Source: FLUQ01 sp031551515 (GTDB lineage Bacteria > Desulfobacterota > Desulfovibrionia > Desulfovibrionales > Desulfovibrionaceae). Taken from it: a stretch of 64,000 bases of DNA. This document shows positions 52,419 to 61,580 of this stretch, piece after piece. The notes under the pieces are model-generated. The model was not told where the DNA came from. It saw only the letters and a list, made by a program, of their open reading frames with translations, and ran no database searches. A program made the position numbers and the translations under genes. How positions within the stretch are numbered: the first letter of the stretch is position 1; each line of letters begins with the position of its first letter. The DNA lies in assembly GCA_031551515.1 (NCBI GenBank), contig JAVBNL010000001.1, forward strand, positions 246,354 through 310,353, given 5' to 3'.

Positions 52419-54977
52419 ATGCGGTCCTTACAGGTTTTCAGCGTGACCCCCAAGTTGCCTCCGGCATTGCAACCCCTGTGGAACCTCGCGCGCAACTACT
52501 GGTTTTCCTGGAACTTTGAAATCGGGACGACCTTCGCCCAGGTTGACCCGGCGCTTTGGCAGGAAAGCTACCATAACCCCGTCTGGTTTCTGAACCATCT
52601 GTCGCAGCAAACCCTGGCGGATCTGGCGCAGGACGACCTTTTTGTCGACCGCATTACCAACCTGGAAAAAGAACAGGAGGAATATCTGGAGAAAGCGAGG
52701 CCCGAGCGCTTTCCGGGCCTTGGGCCCGATGCCCCGGCCATCGCGTATTTCAGCCTGGAATTCGGCGTTTCTCTTTGCCTGCCCATCTATTCCGGCGGCC
52801 TCGGCATTCTGGCCGGCGATCATTTGAAATCGGCCAGCGATTTGAACATTCCCCTGATTGCCGTGGGCCTTGCTTACGGCCAGGGGTATTTCCGTCAATA
52901 CATGACGCCCGACGGCTGGCAGCAGGAGCGGTATCCCGATTACGATTTCGAGCAAATGCCGCTCAAACCCGCCCTTGACCCCTCCGGCAACCCGGCGTTT
53001 CTGGACATTCACATCGGCGACAAACCGGTGAAGGTCCGGATATGGGAGGCTAGCGTCGGCCGCATACGCCTGTTCCTGCTGGACACCAATCTGCCGGAAA
53101 ACACCCCCGAGTTTCGCCTTATCACCGCCCGCCTTTACGGCGGCAACCTGGAAATGCGCCTGTGGCAAGAAATACTCTTGGGCATAGGCGGGGTTAAGGC
53201 CCTGAAAACGCTGGGCCTTGACCCGCAGATCATTCACATGAACGAGGGGCACTCCGCTTTCGCCGGCCTTGAGCGCATCCGGGTGCTGATGAAAGACCAC
53301 AACCTGCCGTTCGAAGCGGCGCTTGAAGTTTCCGCTTCCGGCAGTATCTTTACCACTCACACCCCGGTGCCCGCGGGCAACGACCGTTTCCCTCCCGAGC
53401 TGATGCAGCGCTATTTCGAACCCTATGCCCGCGACATGGGCCTGGCGTTCAAGGTTTTTCTGGCGCTGGGGCGCGAAACGCCCCAGGACGACAGCGAAGC
53501 GTTCTGCATGCCGGTACTGGCGCTCAGGCTTTCGCGCTTCAACAACGGAGTTTCCACCCTGCACGGGCGGGTTTCCCGTCAGATGTGGCACAAGGTATGG
53601 AACCAACTGCCCGTCGAAGACGTGCCCATCACATCCGTCACCAACGGCATTCACGCCCCTTCCTGGATAGCCCCGGCCATGGGCCTTTTGTACGACCGCT
53701 ATCTGGGCAACTGGCGTGAGGAAGCGGACCTGGGCAAAACTTGGGCCGCCGCGGCCACTATTCCCGATTCCATGTTCTGGCGCGCACACGAGCATCAGCG
53801 CGCCCGGCTGGTGGAATTTGTGCGTTCCCGCCTGAAAGCCCAGCTTCTGGCCCAGGGCGCGCGCTCGCAAGAAGTGATGGAGGCTGAAGAAGCCCTGAAC
53901 CCCGACGCGCTGACCATCGGCTTTGCCCGCCGTTTCGCCACATACAAACGCGCTAACTTGCTGCTGCAAGACAAAGAAAGCCTCTTGCGCGTCATCAGCA
54001 ACAAAGACAGGCCCGTGCAGTTCATATTCGCGGGCAAGGCCCACCCGCAAGACCAGGGCGGCAAGCAGCTGATGAAAGAGCTGATCGCGCTGTGCCGCAC
54101 CAAAGAATACCGCATGAACATGGTCTTTCTTGAGGACTATGACATGGAGGTCGCATCCTATCTCGTTTCCGGCTGCGACGTGTGGCTGAACAACCCCCGC
54201 CGTCCGCTCGAAGCCTGCGGCACCAGCGGCATGAAGGCCATGTTCAACGGCGTGTTGCAGTTCAGCACTCTGGACGGCTGGTGGGATGAAGCCTGGAAAC
54301 CCGACAACAGCCTCGGCTGGGCCATCGGCAAAGGTGAAGACTACAGCGACCCGGATTATCAGGACTTTGTGGAACTGCAGACCCTGTACAAGATTCTGGA
54401 ACACGACATCATTCCCGAATTTTATGACCGCAGCAAAAGTAATATGCCCAGAGCCTGGATAGCCCGCATGAAACGCGCCCTGGTTGAGCTGGGCCCCCGC
54501 TATCACTCCAACCGCATGGTGGGCGACTATCTAAAGTGGGCGTACACCCCGGCTTACCGCAGCATCAACGACCTTTCTGAAAACAACTTCACCCCCGCCC
54601 GCGAGCTGTCTGAATGGCGTATGAACATCATGACCCGCTGGTCGGATGTGACTATCAAAGACGTGACCATCGCCAAAGGCGATACCGTCTATGTGGGCGA
54701 GCCTCTGGCCGTGGAAGCGATGGTCTTCACCAACGGCATCGCCCTGGAAAACCTGCATGTTTACGCCTATGCGGGCACGGTGGCGCAAGACCAGACATTC
54801 ACCCAGCGCAAGCTCTACGCCATGCGGGCGGAGGGCGACATGCACGACGGCTGGCAGAAATTCAAAGGCACCGTCGCCCCGGCTGAAGCCGGACGCTTCG
54901 GCTTTACCGTGCAGGCGGTGCCCGTGCACCCGCTGCTGCCCAACGAGCATACGCTGGGCCTGCTACGCTGGGCCTGA
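52419..54977 (+). CDS. glgP: Alpha-glucan (glycogen) phosphorylase, short GT35 type
   Basis: This 852-residue enzyme releases glucose 1-phosphate from glycogen or maltodextrin. It has the short-type N-terminus with an FSLEFGVSLCLPIYSGGLGILAGDH (residues ~110-134) glucan-binding loop. IIHMNEGHSAFA (~270), RRFATYKRANLL (~507) and the PLP-anchoring region NNPRRPLEACGTSGMKAM (~590) follow. The C-terminal ~130 residues form a DUF3417-like extension typical of this type. A strong terminator follows. Confidence 0.94.
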   Translation: MRSLQVFSVTPKLPPALQPLWNLARNYWFSWNFEIGTTFAQVDPALWQESYHNPVWFLNHLSQQTLADLAQDDLFVDRITNLEKEQEEYLEKARPERFPGLGPDAPAIAYFSLEFGVSLCLPIYSGGLGILAGDHLKSASDLNIPLIAVGLAYGQGYFRQYMTPDGWQQERYPDYDFEQMPLKPALDPSGNPAFLDIHIGDKPVKVRIWEASVGRIRLFLLDTNLPENTPEFRLITARLYGGNLEMRLWQEILLGIGGVKALKTLGLDPQIIHMNEGHSAFAGLERIRVLMKDHNLPFEAALEVSASGSIFTTHTPVPAGNDRFPPELMQRYFEPYARDMGLAFKVFLALGRETPQDDSEAFCMPVLALRLSRFNNGVSTLHGRVSRQMWHKVWNQLPVEDVPITSVTNGIHAPSWIAPAMGLLYDRYLGNWREEADLGKTWAAAATIPDSMFWRAHEHQRARLVEFVRSRLKAQLLAQGARSQEVMEAEEALNPDALTIGFARRFATYKRANLLLQDKESLLRVISNKDRPVQFIFAGKAHPQDQGGKQLMKELIALCRTKEYRMNMVFLEDYDMEVASYLVSGCDVWLNNPRRPLEACGTSGMKAMFNGVLQFSTLDGWWDEAWKPDNSLGWAIGKGEDYSDPDYQDFVELQTLYKILEHDIIPEFYDRSKSNMPRAWIARMKRALVELGPRYHSNRMVGDYLKWAYTPAYRSINDLSENNFTPARELSEWRMNIMTRWSDVTIKDVTIAKGDTVYVGEPLAVEAMVFTNGIALENLHVYAYAGTVAQDQTFTQRKLYAMRAEGDMHDGWQKFKGTVAPAEAGRFGFTVQAVPVHPLLPNEHTLGLLRWA

Positions 54978-54995
54978 TCATTCGCTCCGTCTTAT

Positions 54996-55036
54996 AAACA
55001 AAGCCGCCCCGGAAAGTGCCGGGGCGGCTTTGTTTA
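54996..55036. terminator. Terminator after glycogen phosphorylase
   Basis: A 17-base-pair perfect stem (54996-55012 with 55019-55035), 6-base loop, flanked by A-rich and T-rich ends. Confidence 0.92.
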
Positions 55037-55128
55037 TGCCGCGCGCCGCATTCGCGTTATAAACTTTTCATAAAACCGCCCCGCGCATCTTGCGTAATAC
55101 CGAACATATGATATCGTATGCTCTAACT

Positions 55129-55145
55129 CTGAACTCCGTGTTCAG
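55129..55145 (+). promoter_or_regulatory. Short inverted repeat before oxidoreductase operon
   Basis: CTGAAC and GTTCAG flank TCCGT 15 bases before the start of the subunit-3-like gene, overlapping its leader. It may be an operator or mRNA structure. Confidence 0.35.
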
Positions 55146-55160
55146 TTACAGGAGGTTTAT

Positions 55161-55913
55161 ATGTCGAACGCCTCATCATTTTCCCGCCGGAAATTTCTGG
55201 CAGCCACAGGCATTCTCACCGGAACCGCGGCATTGGGCGGCGCCGCGCTCTCTCTCGCCACAGCCCAGGCGGCCGACGCCCCGCACAATGCCACGCAGCA
55301 CGTGGCAAAAGCGGAAGATGCGGCAAAGGCCGTAAAAATTCCCAGAGGCAGGATGTTCTTCACCGATGCGCAAGACTTCGCCACCCTTTCGGAAGCGGCT
55401 GAACGCATTTTCCCCAAAGACGAACTCGGACCCGGCGCCAAAGAGCTCGGCGCTCCGTATTTCATCGACAATCAACTAGCCGGTGCCTGGGGCTACAACG
55501 AGCGGGAATACATGGCCGGGCCCTTTCTTCCCGGCGCGCCCACCCAAGGCACGCAAACCCCCATCCAGCGGCGTGACCTGTTTCTTATGGGCATCAAAGC
55601 GCTGAACGCCCAGGCCAACACCTCGTTCAAAAAAGATTTCGCCAAATGCGCCGACACAGAAAAAGACAACGTCCTCAGCATGTGCGCGTCTGGAAAGATA
55701 CCTATGGATGGCGTCAGCTCCACGCTTTTCTTCGACATGCTGAAAAGCGCCGTGCTGGCCGGCGTGTACGCCGACCCCATCTATATGGGCAACGACGGCA
55801 TGCAGGGCTGGAAAATGAAGCAATACCCCGGGGCGCAGATGGAATACACGACAGCCATCGCCAGCGACAAATTCGAAGTGATCGCCCCTCAATCTCTGGC
55901 CGACATGCAGTGA
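55161..55913 (+). CDS. Gluconate 2-dehydrogenase subunit 3-like protein (Tat signal)
   Basis: This 250-residue protein has a twin-arginine signal (SRRKFLAATG, ~9) and the subunit-3 family region (~65-200; LSEAAERIFPKDELGPGAKELGAPYFID...). In characterised enzymes this small subunit accompanies a flavoprotein and carries it through Tat. AGGAGG lies close before the ATG. The flavoprotein gene follows 19 bases later. Confidence 0.88.
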   Translation: MSNASSFSRRKFLAATGILTGTAALGGAALSLATAQAADAPHNATQHVAKAEDAAKAVKIPRGRMFFTDAQDFATLSEAAERIFPKDELGPGAKELGAPYFIDNQLAGAWGYNEREYMAGPFLPGAPTQGTQTPIQRRDLFLMGIKALNAQANTSFKKDFAKCADTEKDNVLSMCASGKIPMDGVSSTLFFDMLKSAVLAGVYADPIYMGNDGMQGWKMKQYPGAQMEYTTAIASDKFEVIAPQSLADMQ

Positions 55914-55932
55914 CCGCACGGAGGATACCCAT

Positions 55933-57648
55933 ATGGCTACAAAGACATTGAAAAAAGTGAACGTGGTGACCATAGGCGTGGGTTTCACCGGCGGCATCGT
56001 GGCGGCCGAATGCGCCCGGGCGGGCCTTACCGTGGTCGGCCTTGAGCGCGGTGAAAAAAGAAGCCTGGCCGATTTTCAGGAAATGCACGACGAATGGCGC
56101 TATGCCGTCAACTACGGCCTGATGCAGGACCTGTCCAAAGAAACCGTGACCTTCAGAAACGACAGAAACATGAAGGCGTTGCCCATGCGCAGGCTGGGTT
56201 CCTTCTTGCTGGGCGCAGGCCTGGGCGGGGCTGGCCTGCACTGGAACGGCGTGTATTACCGCTTCTTCCCTTATGACTTTCAGATAAAGACCCTTACCGC
56301 CAAACGCTATGGCGCGAACAAGCTTTCCAAAGACTATCAATTGCAGGACTGGCCCCTGACCTATGATCAGATGGAGCCCTATTACACCAGGTTCGAAAAG
56401 GTCATCGGCGTTTCCGGCGAATCCGCCAGCCCCTTCGACGGCAAGCGTTCCGAACCGTTTCCCTTGCCGCCCATGCCCAAAACCACGGCCATGAAACTGT
56501 TTGAAAAGGCGACCAAGCAAATCGGCTGCCACCCCTTCATGATTGCGGCGGGCATCGCCACAAACGCGTACACCAACCCGTACGGCATGCAGCTCAACCC
56601 CTGCATGTTCTGCGGGTTTTGCGAACGCTTCGCCTGCGAATACGACGCCAAAGCCAGCCCCAACAATACGGTGCTGCCCGCAGCCATCAAAACCGGAAAC
56701 TACGAATTGCGCTGTAACGCCAACGTGGTGGAGATTCTGAAAAAGGGCAACAAGGTCACCGGGGTGCGCTACATCAACACCCTGACCATGGAAGAGTGCA
56801 TACAGCCGGCGGATATCGTCGTGGCCACAAGCTACGTCATGAACAACGCCAAATTGCTGATGGTCTCGAAAATCGGCAAGCAGTACGACCCCGCTACCGG
56901 CAAGGGCACTTTGGGCAAAGGCTATTGTTACCAGATCACGCCGGGCACCACGGGCTTTTTCAAAAACCAGACCAACACATACGCCGGGGCCGGGGCGCTG
57001 GCCATGGGCATCGACGACTTCAACGCCGACAACTTCGACCACTCCGGGCTCGACTTCATCCACGGCGCGGTCCTTGCCATCGGGCAATACGGCAAACGGC
57101 CCATCGAAACCAATGCCGTGCCGCCGGGAACCCCCGGTTGGGGCGCGGCCTTCAAAAAGGCCTCCATCGAAAACTTCACCCGAACCCTTGCCGTGGGCGG
57201 CCAAGGGTCGTCCATGCCCCACAAGGAAAACTACTTTTCTCTTGATGACACGTACCGTGACGCCTACGGCCTGCCGCTGCTGCGGCTCACCTACAACTTC
57301 ACGGCGCAAGACAGGGCCATGTTCGCGTTCATGACTACCAAGACCGAACAGATCATGAAAGAAATGGGCGCGACGACCATCGCGTCCAAGCCCAACGCCA
57401 AAGATTACACTATCGTGCCCTACCAAACGACGCACAACACGGGCGGCACCATCATGGGCGCCAGTCCGGCGGACAGCGTGGTCAACTCCTACCTGCAGCA
57501 CTGGGACGCCCACAACCTGTTCGTGGTCGGCGCGGGCAACTTCCCCCACAACAGCGGCCGCAACCCCACCGGCACCGTGGGCGCTCTGGCCTATCGCTGC
57601 GCGGAAGGGATCTTGAAGTACGCGAAGAAAGAAGGTTCGTTGGTGTAG
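55933..57648 (+). CDS. GMC-family oxidoreductase (sugar-acid dehydrogenase-like flavoprotein)
   Basis: This 571-residue FAD protein resembles gluconate 2-dehydrogenase and fructose dehydrogenase large subunits. It has TIGVGFTGGIVAAECARAG near residue 15, GLGGAGLHWNG (~98), the FAD-contact block CMFCGFCERFACEYDAKASP (~235, a Cys-rich stretch) and a C-terminal GAGNFPHNSGRNPTGTVGALAY with His and Asn at the catalytic position. It lacks its own signal and probably travels with the Tat-tagged partner. No cytochrome c subunit gene follows. Confidence 0.9.
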   Translation: MATKTLKKVNVVTIGVGFTGGIVAAECARAGLTVVGLERGEKRSLADFQEMHDEWRYAVNYGLMQDLSKETVTFRNDRNMKALPMRRLGSFLLGAGLGGAGLHWNGVYYRFFPYDFQIKTLTAKRYGANKLSKDYQLQDWPLTYDQMEPYYTRFEKVIGVSGESASPFDGKRSEPFPLPPMPKTTAMKLFEKATKQIGCHPFMIAAGIATNAYTNPYGMQLNPCMFCGFCERFACEYDAKASPNNTVLPAAIKTGNYELRCNANVVEILKKGNKVTGVRYINTLTMEECIQPADIVVATSYVMNNAKLLMVSKIGKQYDPATGKGTLGKGYCYQITPGTTGFFKNQTNTYAGAGALAMGIDDFNADNFDHSGLDFIHGAVLAIGQYGKRPIETNAVPPGTPGWGAAFKKASIENFTRTLAVGGQGSSMPHKENYFSLDDTYRDAYGLPLLRLTYNFTAQDRAMFAFMTTKTEQIMKEMGATTIASKPNAKDYTIVPYQTTHNTGGTIMGASPADSVVNSYLQHWDAHNLFVVGAGNFPHNSGRNPTGTVGALAYRCAEGILKYAKKEGSLV

Positions 57649-57654
57649 TTAAAC

Positions 57655-57744
57655 ATGGGGGCTCCGCCCCCATGCCCCCGGCAGGGGCATGATGCTCCTG
57701 CACCCTCGTTACGGCGCGGCTTTTTCGATAGAAAAAGCCGCGCC
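57655..57744. repeat. GGGGC/GCCCC hairpin repeat and terminator
   Basis: ATGGGGGC-tcc-GCCCCCAT (57655-57673) is followed by ATGCCCC/GGGGCAT (57672-57678/57684-57690) and then a 14-base-pair stem GGCGCGGCTTTTTC/GAAAAAGCCGCGCC (57713-57726/57731-57744). The last probably terminates the oxidoreductase operon. The rest of the gap to 57869 holds no recognised feature. Confidence 0.75.
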
Positions 57745-57869
57745 GCCGTTGGGTCCAGCCGCCGCACCACACGGCAACCAAGGCCCGGTCAGCAGCCGCG
57801 CGTATCCCCGCTTTACCTTCACGCCGAAGCTTTGTATGAAAGCGACACTTTCTTTGTATCGGAGCCATC

Positions 57870-59192
57870 ATGCCTTCTTCTGTTACCATCATCGGCGGCG
57901 GCCTGGCCGGGTGCGAGTGCGCATACGCCCTTGCCCGCGCGGGCGTCGCCGCTACACTGTATGAAATGAAGCCGGGAAGCTTTTCTCCGGCCCACAGCAG
58001 CGCGGATCTTGCCGAGTTGGTCTGTTCCAACTCTTTCCGTTCCGACGAGCCTGACAGCGCCATCGGCCTGTTGAAAGAAGAAATGCGCGCTTTAGGCAGC
58101 CTGACCATGCGCGTGGCCGAAGAAACGCGCGTGCCCGCGGGCAAGGCCCTGGCCGTGGACCGTGACCTTTTCAGCCGCGCGGTGACCAAAGTAATTGAAA
58201 AAACGCCCGGCATCACCCTGGTCCACCGGGAAATTACCGATCTTACGACGATCCACGGTGAAAACCCTGTGGTGGTCGCGGCCGGGCCGCTGGCTTCCGA
58301 TGCGCTTTCCGCTTCCCTTGCCGCGCTTATCGGCGACGGTTCACTCTACTTTTACGACGCCATTGCGCCCATTGTGGCCGCCGAATCCGTGAACATGGAT
58401 ATCGCTTTCTGGGGATCGCGCTACCAGCCCGAAGACACGGACTATCTGAACTGTCCCCTGAACAAGGACGAGTATTTCGCCTTTTACGAAGCCCTGCTGG
58501 CGGGCGACAAAGTGGCTTCCCGCGATTTTGAGGAAGAAAAGCATTTTGAAGGCTGTATGCCCATCGAAGCTTTGGCCGAGCGCGGCCCCAAGACCCTGGC
58601 TTTCGGTTCGCTCAAGCCCGTTGGGTTCACCGATCCCAGAACGGGTGCGCGGCCCTATGCCCTGCTGCAATTGCGCACGGAAAACCGCAACAAGAGCGCC
58701 TTCAACCTGGTGGGCTGCCAGACAAAACTGACCCACGCGGCCCAGGCCCGCATTTTCCGCATGATCCCCGGCCTGGAAAATGCCGAGTTTCTGCGCTTCG
58801 GCAGCATGCACCGCAACACTTTCGTCAACGCGCCCAAGGTGCTCTGCCCCGACCTTTCGCTACGCGCGGCCCCGCGCATATTCCTGGCCGGGCAGATCAC
58901 CGGCGTGGAAGGCTATGTGGAATCCGCCGCCTGCGGCCTGTGGCTGGGCCTTGCTCTCGCCGCGAAGCTGCGCGGCGAGAAGCTTCCTCCGCCGCCTGTG
59001 GAAACGACACTCGGCGCGCTGTTGGGGCATCTGCGCACGCCGGTCAAAAAATTTCAGCCCTCCAACGTCCAGTACGGTCTCATGCCGGAGCTGGGCCAAA
59101 AGGCCAAAAAAGATTCACGCAAAGCCCTGTATGCCGCCCGCGCGCGCGAAGCCTTCGCGGCCTGGAAAAATCAGTTTCAAGGAATTGATTGA
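57870..59192 (+). CDS. trmFO: tRNA m5U54 methyltransferase, folate/FAD-dependent (TrmFO)
   Basis: This 440-residue enzyme uses methylenetetrahydrofolate and FADH2 to make ribothymidine in tRNA. It has VTIIGGGLAGCECAYALA (~5), YEMKP, the Cys in AELVCSNSFRSD (~52), the second Cys in FEGCMPIEALAERGPKTLAFG (~225) and AGQITGVEGYVESAA (~338). It is typical of Firmicutes and of some proteobacteria such as Desulfovibrionaceae, rather than SAM-dependent TrmA species. Confidence 0.95.
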   Translation: MPSSVTIIGGGLAGCECAYALARAGVAATLYEMKPGSFSPAHSSADLAELVCSNSFRSDEPDSAIGLLKEEMRALGSLTMRVAEETRVPAGKALAVDRDLFSRAVTKVIEKTPGITLVHREITDLTTIHGENPVVVAAGPLASDALSASLAALIGDGSLYFYDAIAPIVAAESVNMDIAFWGSRYQPEDTDYLNCPLNKDEYFAFYEALLAGDKVASRDFEEEKHFEGCMPIEALAERGPKTLAFGSLKPVGFTDPRTGARPYALLQLRTENRNKSAFNLVGCQTKLTHAAQARIFRMIPGLENAEFLRFGSMHRNTFVNAPKVLCPDLSLRAAPRIFLAGQITGVEGYVESAACGLWLGLALAAKLRGEKLPPPPVETTLGALLGHLRTPVKKFQPSNVQYGLMPELGQKAKKDSRKALYAARAREAFAAWKNQFQGID

Positions 59193-59197
59193 CGAAA

Positions 59198-59245
59198 ATG
59201 GGGCTCCGCCCCATGCCCCGCAAGGGGCCGCGCCCCTTGACCCCG
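59198..59245. repeat. GGGGC/GCCCC hairpin repeat
   Basis: ATGGGGC-tcc-GCCCCAT (59198-59214) is followed by GCCCC/GGGGC pairs up to GACCCC. It is the same design, including the tcc loop, as at 57655, and probably ends trmFO transcription. Confidence 0.65.
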
Positions 59246-59267
59246 GATTATAAAAAGGGATTTACCC

Positions 59268-59684
59268 ATGTGGAAACTATACGCCCTGCTCGCGGCCGTT
59301 TTCGCGTCGCTGACCGCCATCACGGCCAAAATCGGCGTCAAGGACATTGACTCCAACCTGGCGACAGCCATCCGGGTCAGCTGTATTCTGGTGCTGACCT
59401 GGGGCATCGTGTTCGCAAGCGGCGGCGGGCTCAAGGATCTCCGGGCCATACCCGCGCGTTCCATGATTTTTTTGGTTATCTCGGCGCTGGCCACCGGCCT
59501 GTCCTGGCTATTCTATTTCAAGGCGCTGCAGATGGGCGACGTTTCAAAGGTCGCGCCCATAGACAAACTGAGCGTGGCCATAACCATCTTTCTGTCCATT
59601 CTGCTGCTTGGCGAGCCTGCCGCGCCCAAAACACTGATCGGCGGCGCGCTGATTACCGTCGGGTCACTGGTGCTGTTACTGTAG
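59268..59684 (+). CDS. EamA/DMT-family half-size transporter
   Basis: This 138-residue membrane protein has five hydrophobic segments (about 3-20, 31-51, 66-86, 94-112, 119-137) and one EamA domain. It has LSWLFYFKALQMGDVSKVAPIDKLSV, the conserved domain end (residues ~83-108). Single-domain EamA proteins act as dimers and export or import small metabolites. It is alone between trmFO and a convergent gene. Confidence 0.85.
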   Translation: MWKLYALLAAVFASLTAITAKIGVKDIDSNLATAIRVSCILVLTWGIVFASGGGLKDLRAIPARSMIFLVISALATGLSWLFYFKALQMGDVSKVAPIDKLSVAITIFLSILLLGEPAAPKTLIGGALITVGSLVLLL

Positions 59685-59685
59685 A

Positions 59686-59712
59686 AAAAAAGCCCCGCAA
59701 GGCGGGGCATTG
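59686..59712. terminator. Terminator between convergent genes
   Basis: GCCCCGC-AAG-GCGGGGC (59692-59708) with seven A on its left side gives a T-run for the minus-strand AbrB gene; it can also stop the EamA transcript. Confidence 0.85.
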
Positions 59713-59740
59713 AGAGGCGAAAGGCGGTTTTCGAATGCGG

Positions 59741-60811
59741 CTAAAGGAATATGGTCACCACAGAAATGAATATGGTGAAGAACACTTGCCGCGCGGTGTG
59801 CACAGAGACCAGGGCCAAACGCTCTTTGCCGGAAAGGTCGATATCCTGCGCTATGGCCAGCATGTCGCTTGCCCGGCCGGGCGCGCCCGCCAGCCATGAG
59901 AGGCCTTTGTGCCAGCCGTGGCGCCGGTGCAGAAACATGGCGATCAAGAGGCCCACGATCAGCACATATAAAACGGCCGAAACCAGCGGAACGGCGCGGG
60001 CCAAAAGCAGGCTGCCGATTTCAGGCGTAATCCGCGCGCCCAAAAGCACCCCGGCCATGCTCTGCAAAAGAAACCCGAAGGATCTGGGAAAAGGCACTTC
60101 CCCCGCTCGCACCCAGACGATGCGGCACAGCGCAACAGTCGTGAAAGCGCCCAGCAGGGGACCCAGCACATGCCCGGTAAAATTGGCCAAAAAAGCGCCG
60201 AAACAACCGGGAACGAGCAAAGTGGAGCAATTAAAGGCGGCGGTCCGGAACGAATCGCCGTTAAAGCGCTTTCCAGCCTTGGCGGCTGATGACGCGGCCG
60301 CTTTTGCCGAACCGCTGCGCACATACCCGGCCAGCATGAACGGGGTGATAATGATAATAGCGAACTGCCGCGCGAGTTGCATCAGCATGACCGTCACCGC
60401 GTCGGAGTTCATGGTGCCCGCCAGGATGATCATATCCTGCATGCGGGCGGGGGTCGCCGCGAGAAGCGCCGTCATGTATTCAAAACCGCAAAACCAGTGC
60501 AACAGCATGGCAAACGGGAGCGAAGCCAGCGTAAACGCCGCGATGACCATCAGGGTCGGCCGCCATATTTGCAAAAAATCTTGCCAGAAACGGCGGTTGA
60601 TGCTTTGCCCCAGCATGCAGCCGGTCAAAATCTGCAACACAAGCACCAATTCATAAGGAGCCTGATGCGAAAGATCCCAATAGTTGGCCGCGGCGGCCAC
60701 GCCGATGGTTGAAAAAAGCAGCGTGCCGCCGGGCAGGCGGCACACTCTGCCAATAGCGCCGCCCACAAAGGCGGGAACAAGAAGAGTTACGACATCAGGA
60801 TTCGAAAGCAT
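59741..60811 (-). CDS. AbrB-family membrane protein (PF05145-type permease)
   Basis: This 356-residue polytopic protein has the duplicated AbrB-permease layout: GGAIGRVCRLPGGTLL (~15) and GCMLGQSINRRFWQDF (~62), then GHVLGPLLGAFTT and GVLLGARITPEIGSL in the second half. TPARMQDMIILAGTMNSDA (~120) is a family block. The substrate of this family is not settled. ATG 60811 follows GGGG; the upstream GTG extension is not used. It is unrelated to the AbrB DNA-binding protein. Confidence 0.85.
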   Translation of the reverse strand: MLSNPDVVTLLVPAFVGGAIGRVCRLPGGTLLFSTIGVAAAANYWDLSHQAPYELVLVLQILTGCMLGQSINRRFWQDFLQIWRPTLMVIAAFTLASLPFAMLLHWFCGFEYMTALLAATPARMQDMIILAGTMNSDAVTVMLMQLARQFAIIIITPFMLAGYVRSGSAKAAASSAAKAGKRFNGDSFRTAAFNCSTLLVPGCFGAFLANFTGHVLGPLLGAFTTVALCRIVWVRAGEVPFPRSFGFLLQSMAGVLLGARITPEIGSLLLARAVPLVSAVLYVLIVGLLIAMFLHRRHGWHKGLSWLAGAPGRASDMLAIAQDIDLSGKERLALVSVHTARQVFFTIFISVVTIFL

Positions 60812-60886
60812 ATATACCCCGGCTGGCCGCGCGCGATCGCGCAACGGCCCTATTTACCGAGGGGCATAGCTAAAGACAAGAAGTTT

Positions 60887-61567
60887 CTATAGCTTTTCCG
60901 CCGCAAGGCGCACCGCTTCCGCGCGTTCTTGCTGGCGCTTGTCGTTTCTTTCCCGTAGCGCGGCCACAACGTTCGCCGGGGCTGTTGCCGGGTCGCCGGC
61001 GGCATACGGCGGGCACGGGGCATATTCCATCTGCAGTTGAATCTCCTGAGCCGCGACGTCACCCCACAGCAGGCCCGCCAAAGCCAAGGCCATGTCGATG
61101 CCGGAGGTGACCCCGGCGGCCGTGACCCTGTTTCTGTCCACCACAACCCGCTCATGCGCGGGGATTGCCCCGAAAGCGGCGAGCAAATCCCACGACATCC
61201 AGTGCGTTGTGGCCTTATAGCCGGAGAGCAGCCCGGCCGCGCCCAGCACAAGAGCCCCGGTGCACACGGATGTGACGTAGCGCGCCGTGGCAGCCTTTGC
61301 ACGCAAAAAATCCAGCACGGTTTCATCGCGCATAAGCGGCACCACGCCCCCGCCGCCCGGCACGCAGAGCACGTCCAACTCCGGACAGTCCGCCATGCTG
61401 ACCGTCGGCGTCAGCAGCAGTTTGTCGCTGGAAAGAACAGGGTTTGTGTCTTTCCAGATCAGATGGACCTCGGCGCCGGGTCCGGCGGCAAGCACGCCGT
61501 ATGCTCCTGTCAGGTCAAGTTGCAGCAGACCGGGAAAAAGTACAAAACCTATGCGGGTAACGGACAC
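60887..61567 (-). CDS. DJ-1/PfpI-family protein (isocyanide-hydratase-like)
   Basis: This 226-residue cytoplasmic enzyme has the nucleophile elbow in SVCTGALVLGAAGLLSG (Cys ~104), LFPGLLQLDLTGAYGVL (~12, with the acidic partner residue) and THWMSWDLLAAFGA, as in Pseudomonas isonitrile hydratase. The start is GTG with AGGAGG 5 bases upstream. It lies 13 bases after the diguanylate cyclase gene, so both are probably cotranscribed. Confidence 0.88.
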   Translation of the reverse strand: MSVTRIGFVLFPGLLQLDLTGAYGVLAAGPGAEVHLIWKDTNPVLSSDKLLLTPTVSMADCPELDVLCVPGGGGVVPLMRDETVLDFLRAKAATARYVTSVCTGALVLGAAGLLSGYKATTHWMSWDLLAAFGAIPAHERVVVDRNRVTAAGVTSGIDMALALAGLLWGDVAAQEIQLQMEYAPCPPYAAGDPATAPANVVAALRERNDKRQQERAEAVRLAAEKL

Positions 61568-61580
61568 GGCATCCTCCTGA

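Noticed and set aside
52428..54506. Minus-strand 692-codon frame opposite glycogen phosphorylase
   Set aside because: No family features, and the sense strand has GT35 motifs throughout.
55714..57549. Minus-strand 611-codon frame opposite the GMC oxidoreductase
   Set aside because: Antisense composition; the sense strand has FAD-binding and C-terminal GMC motifs.
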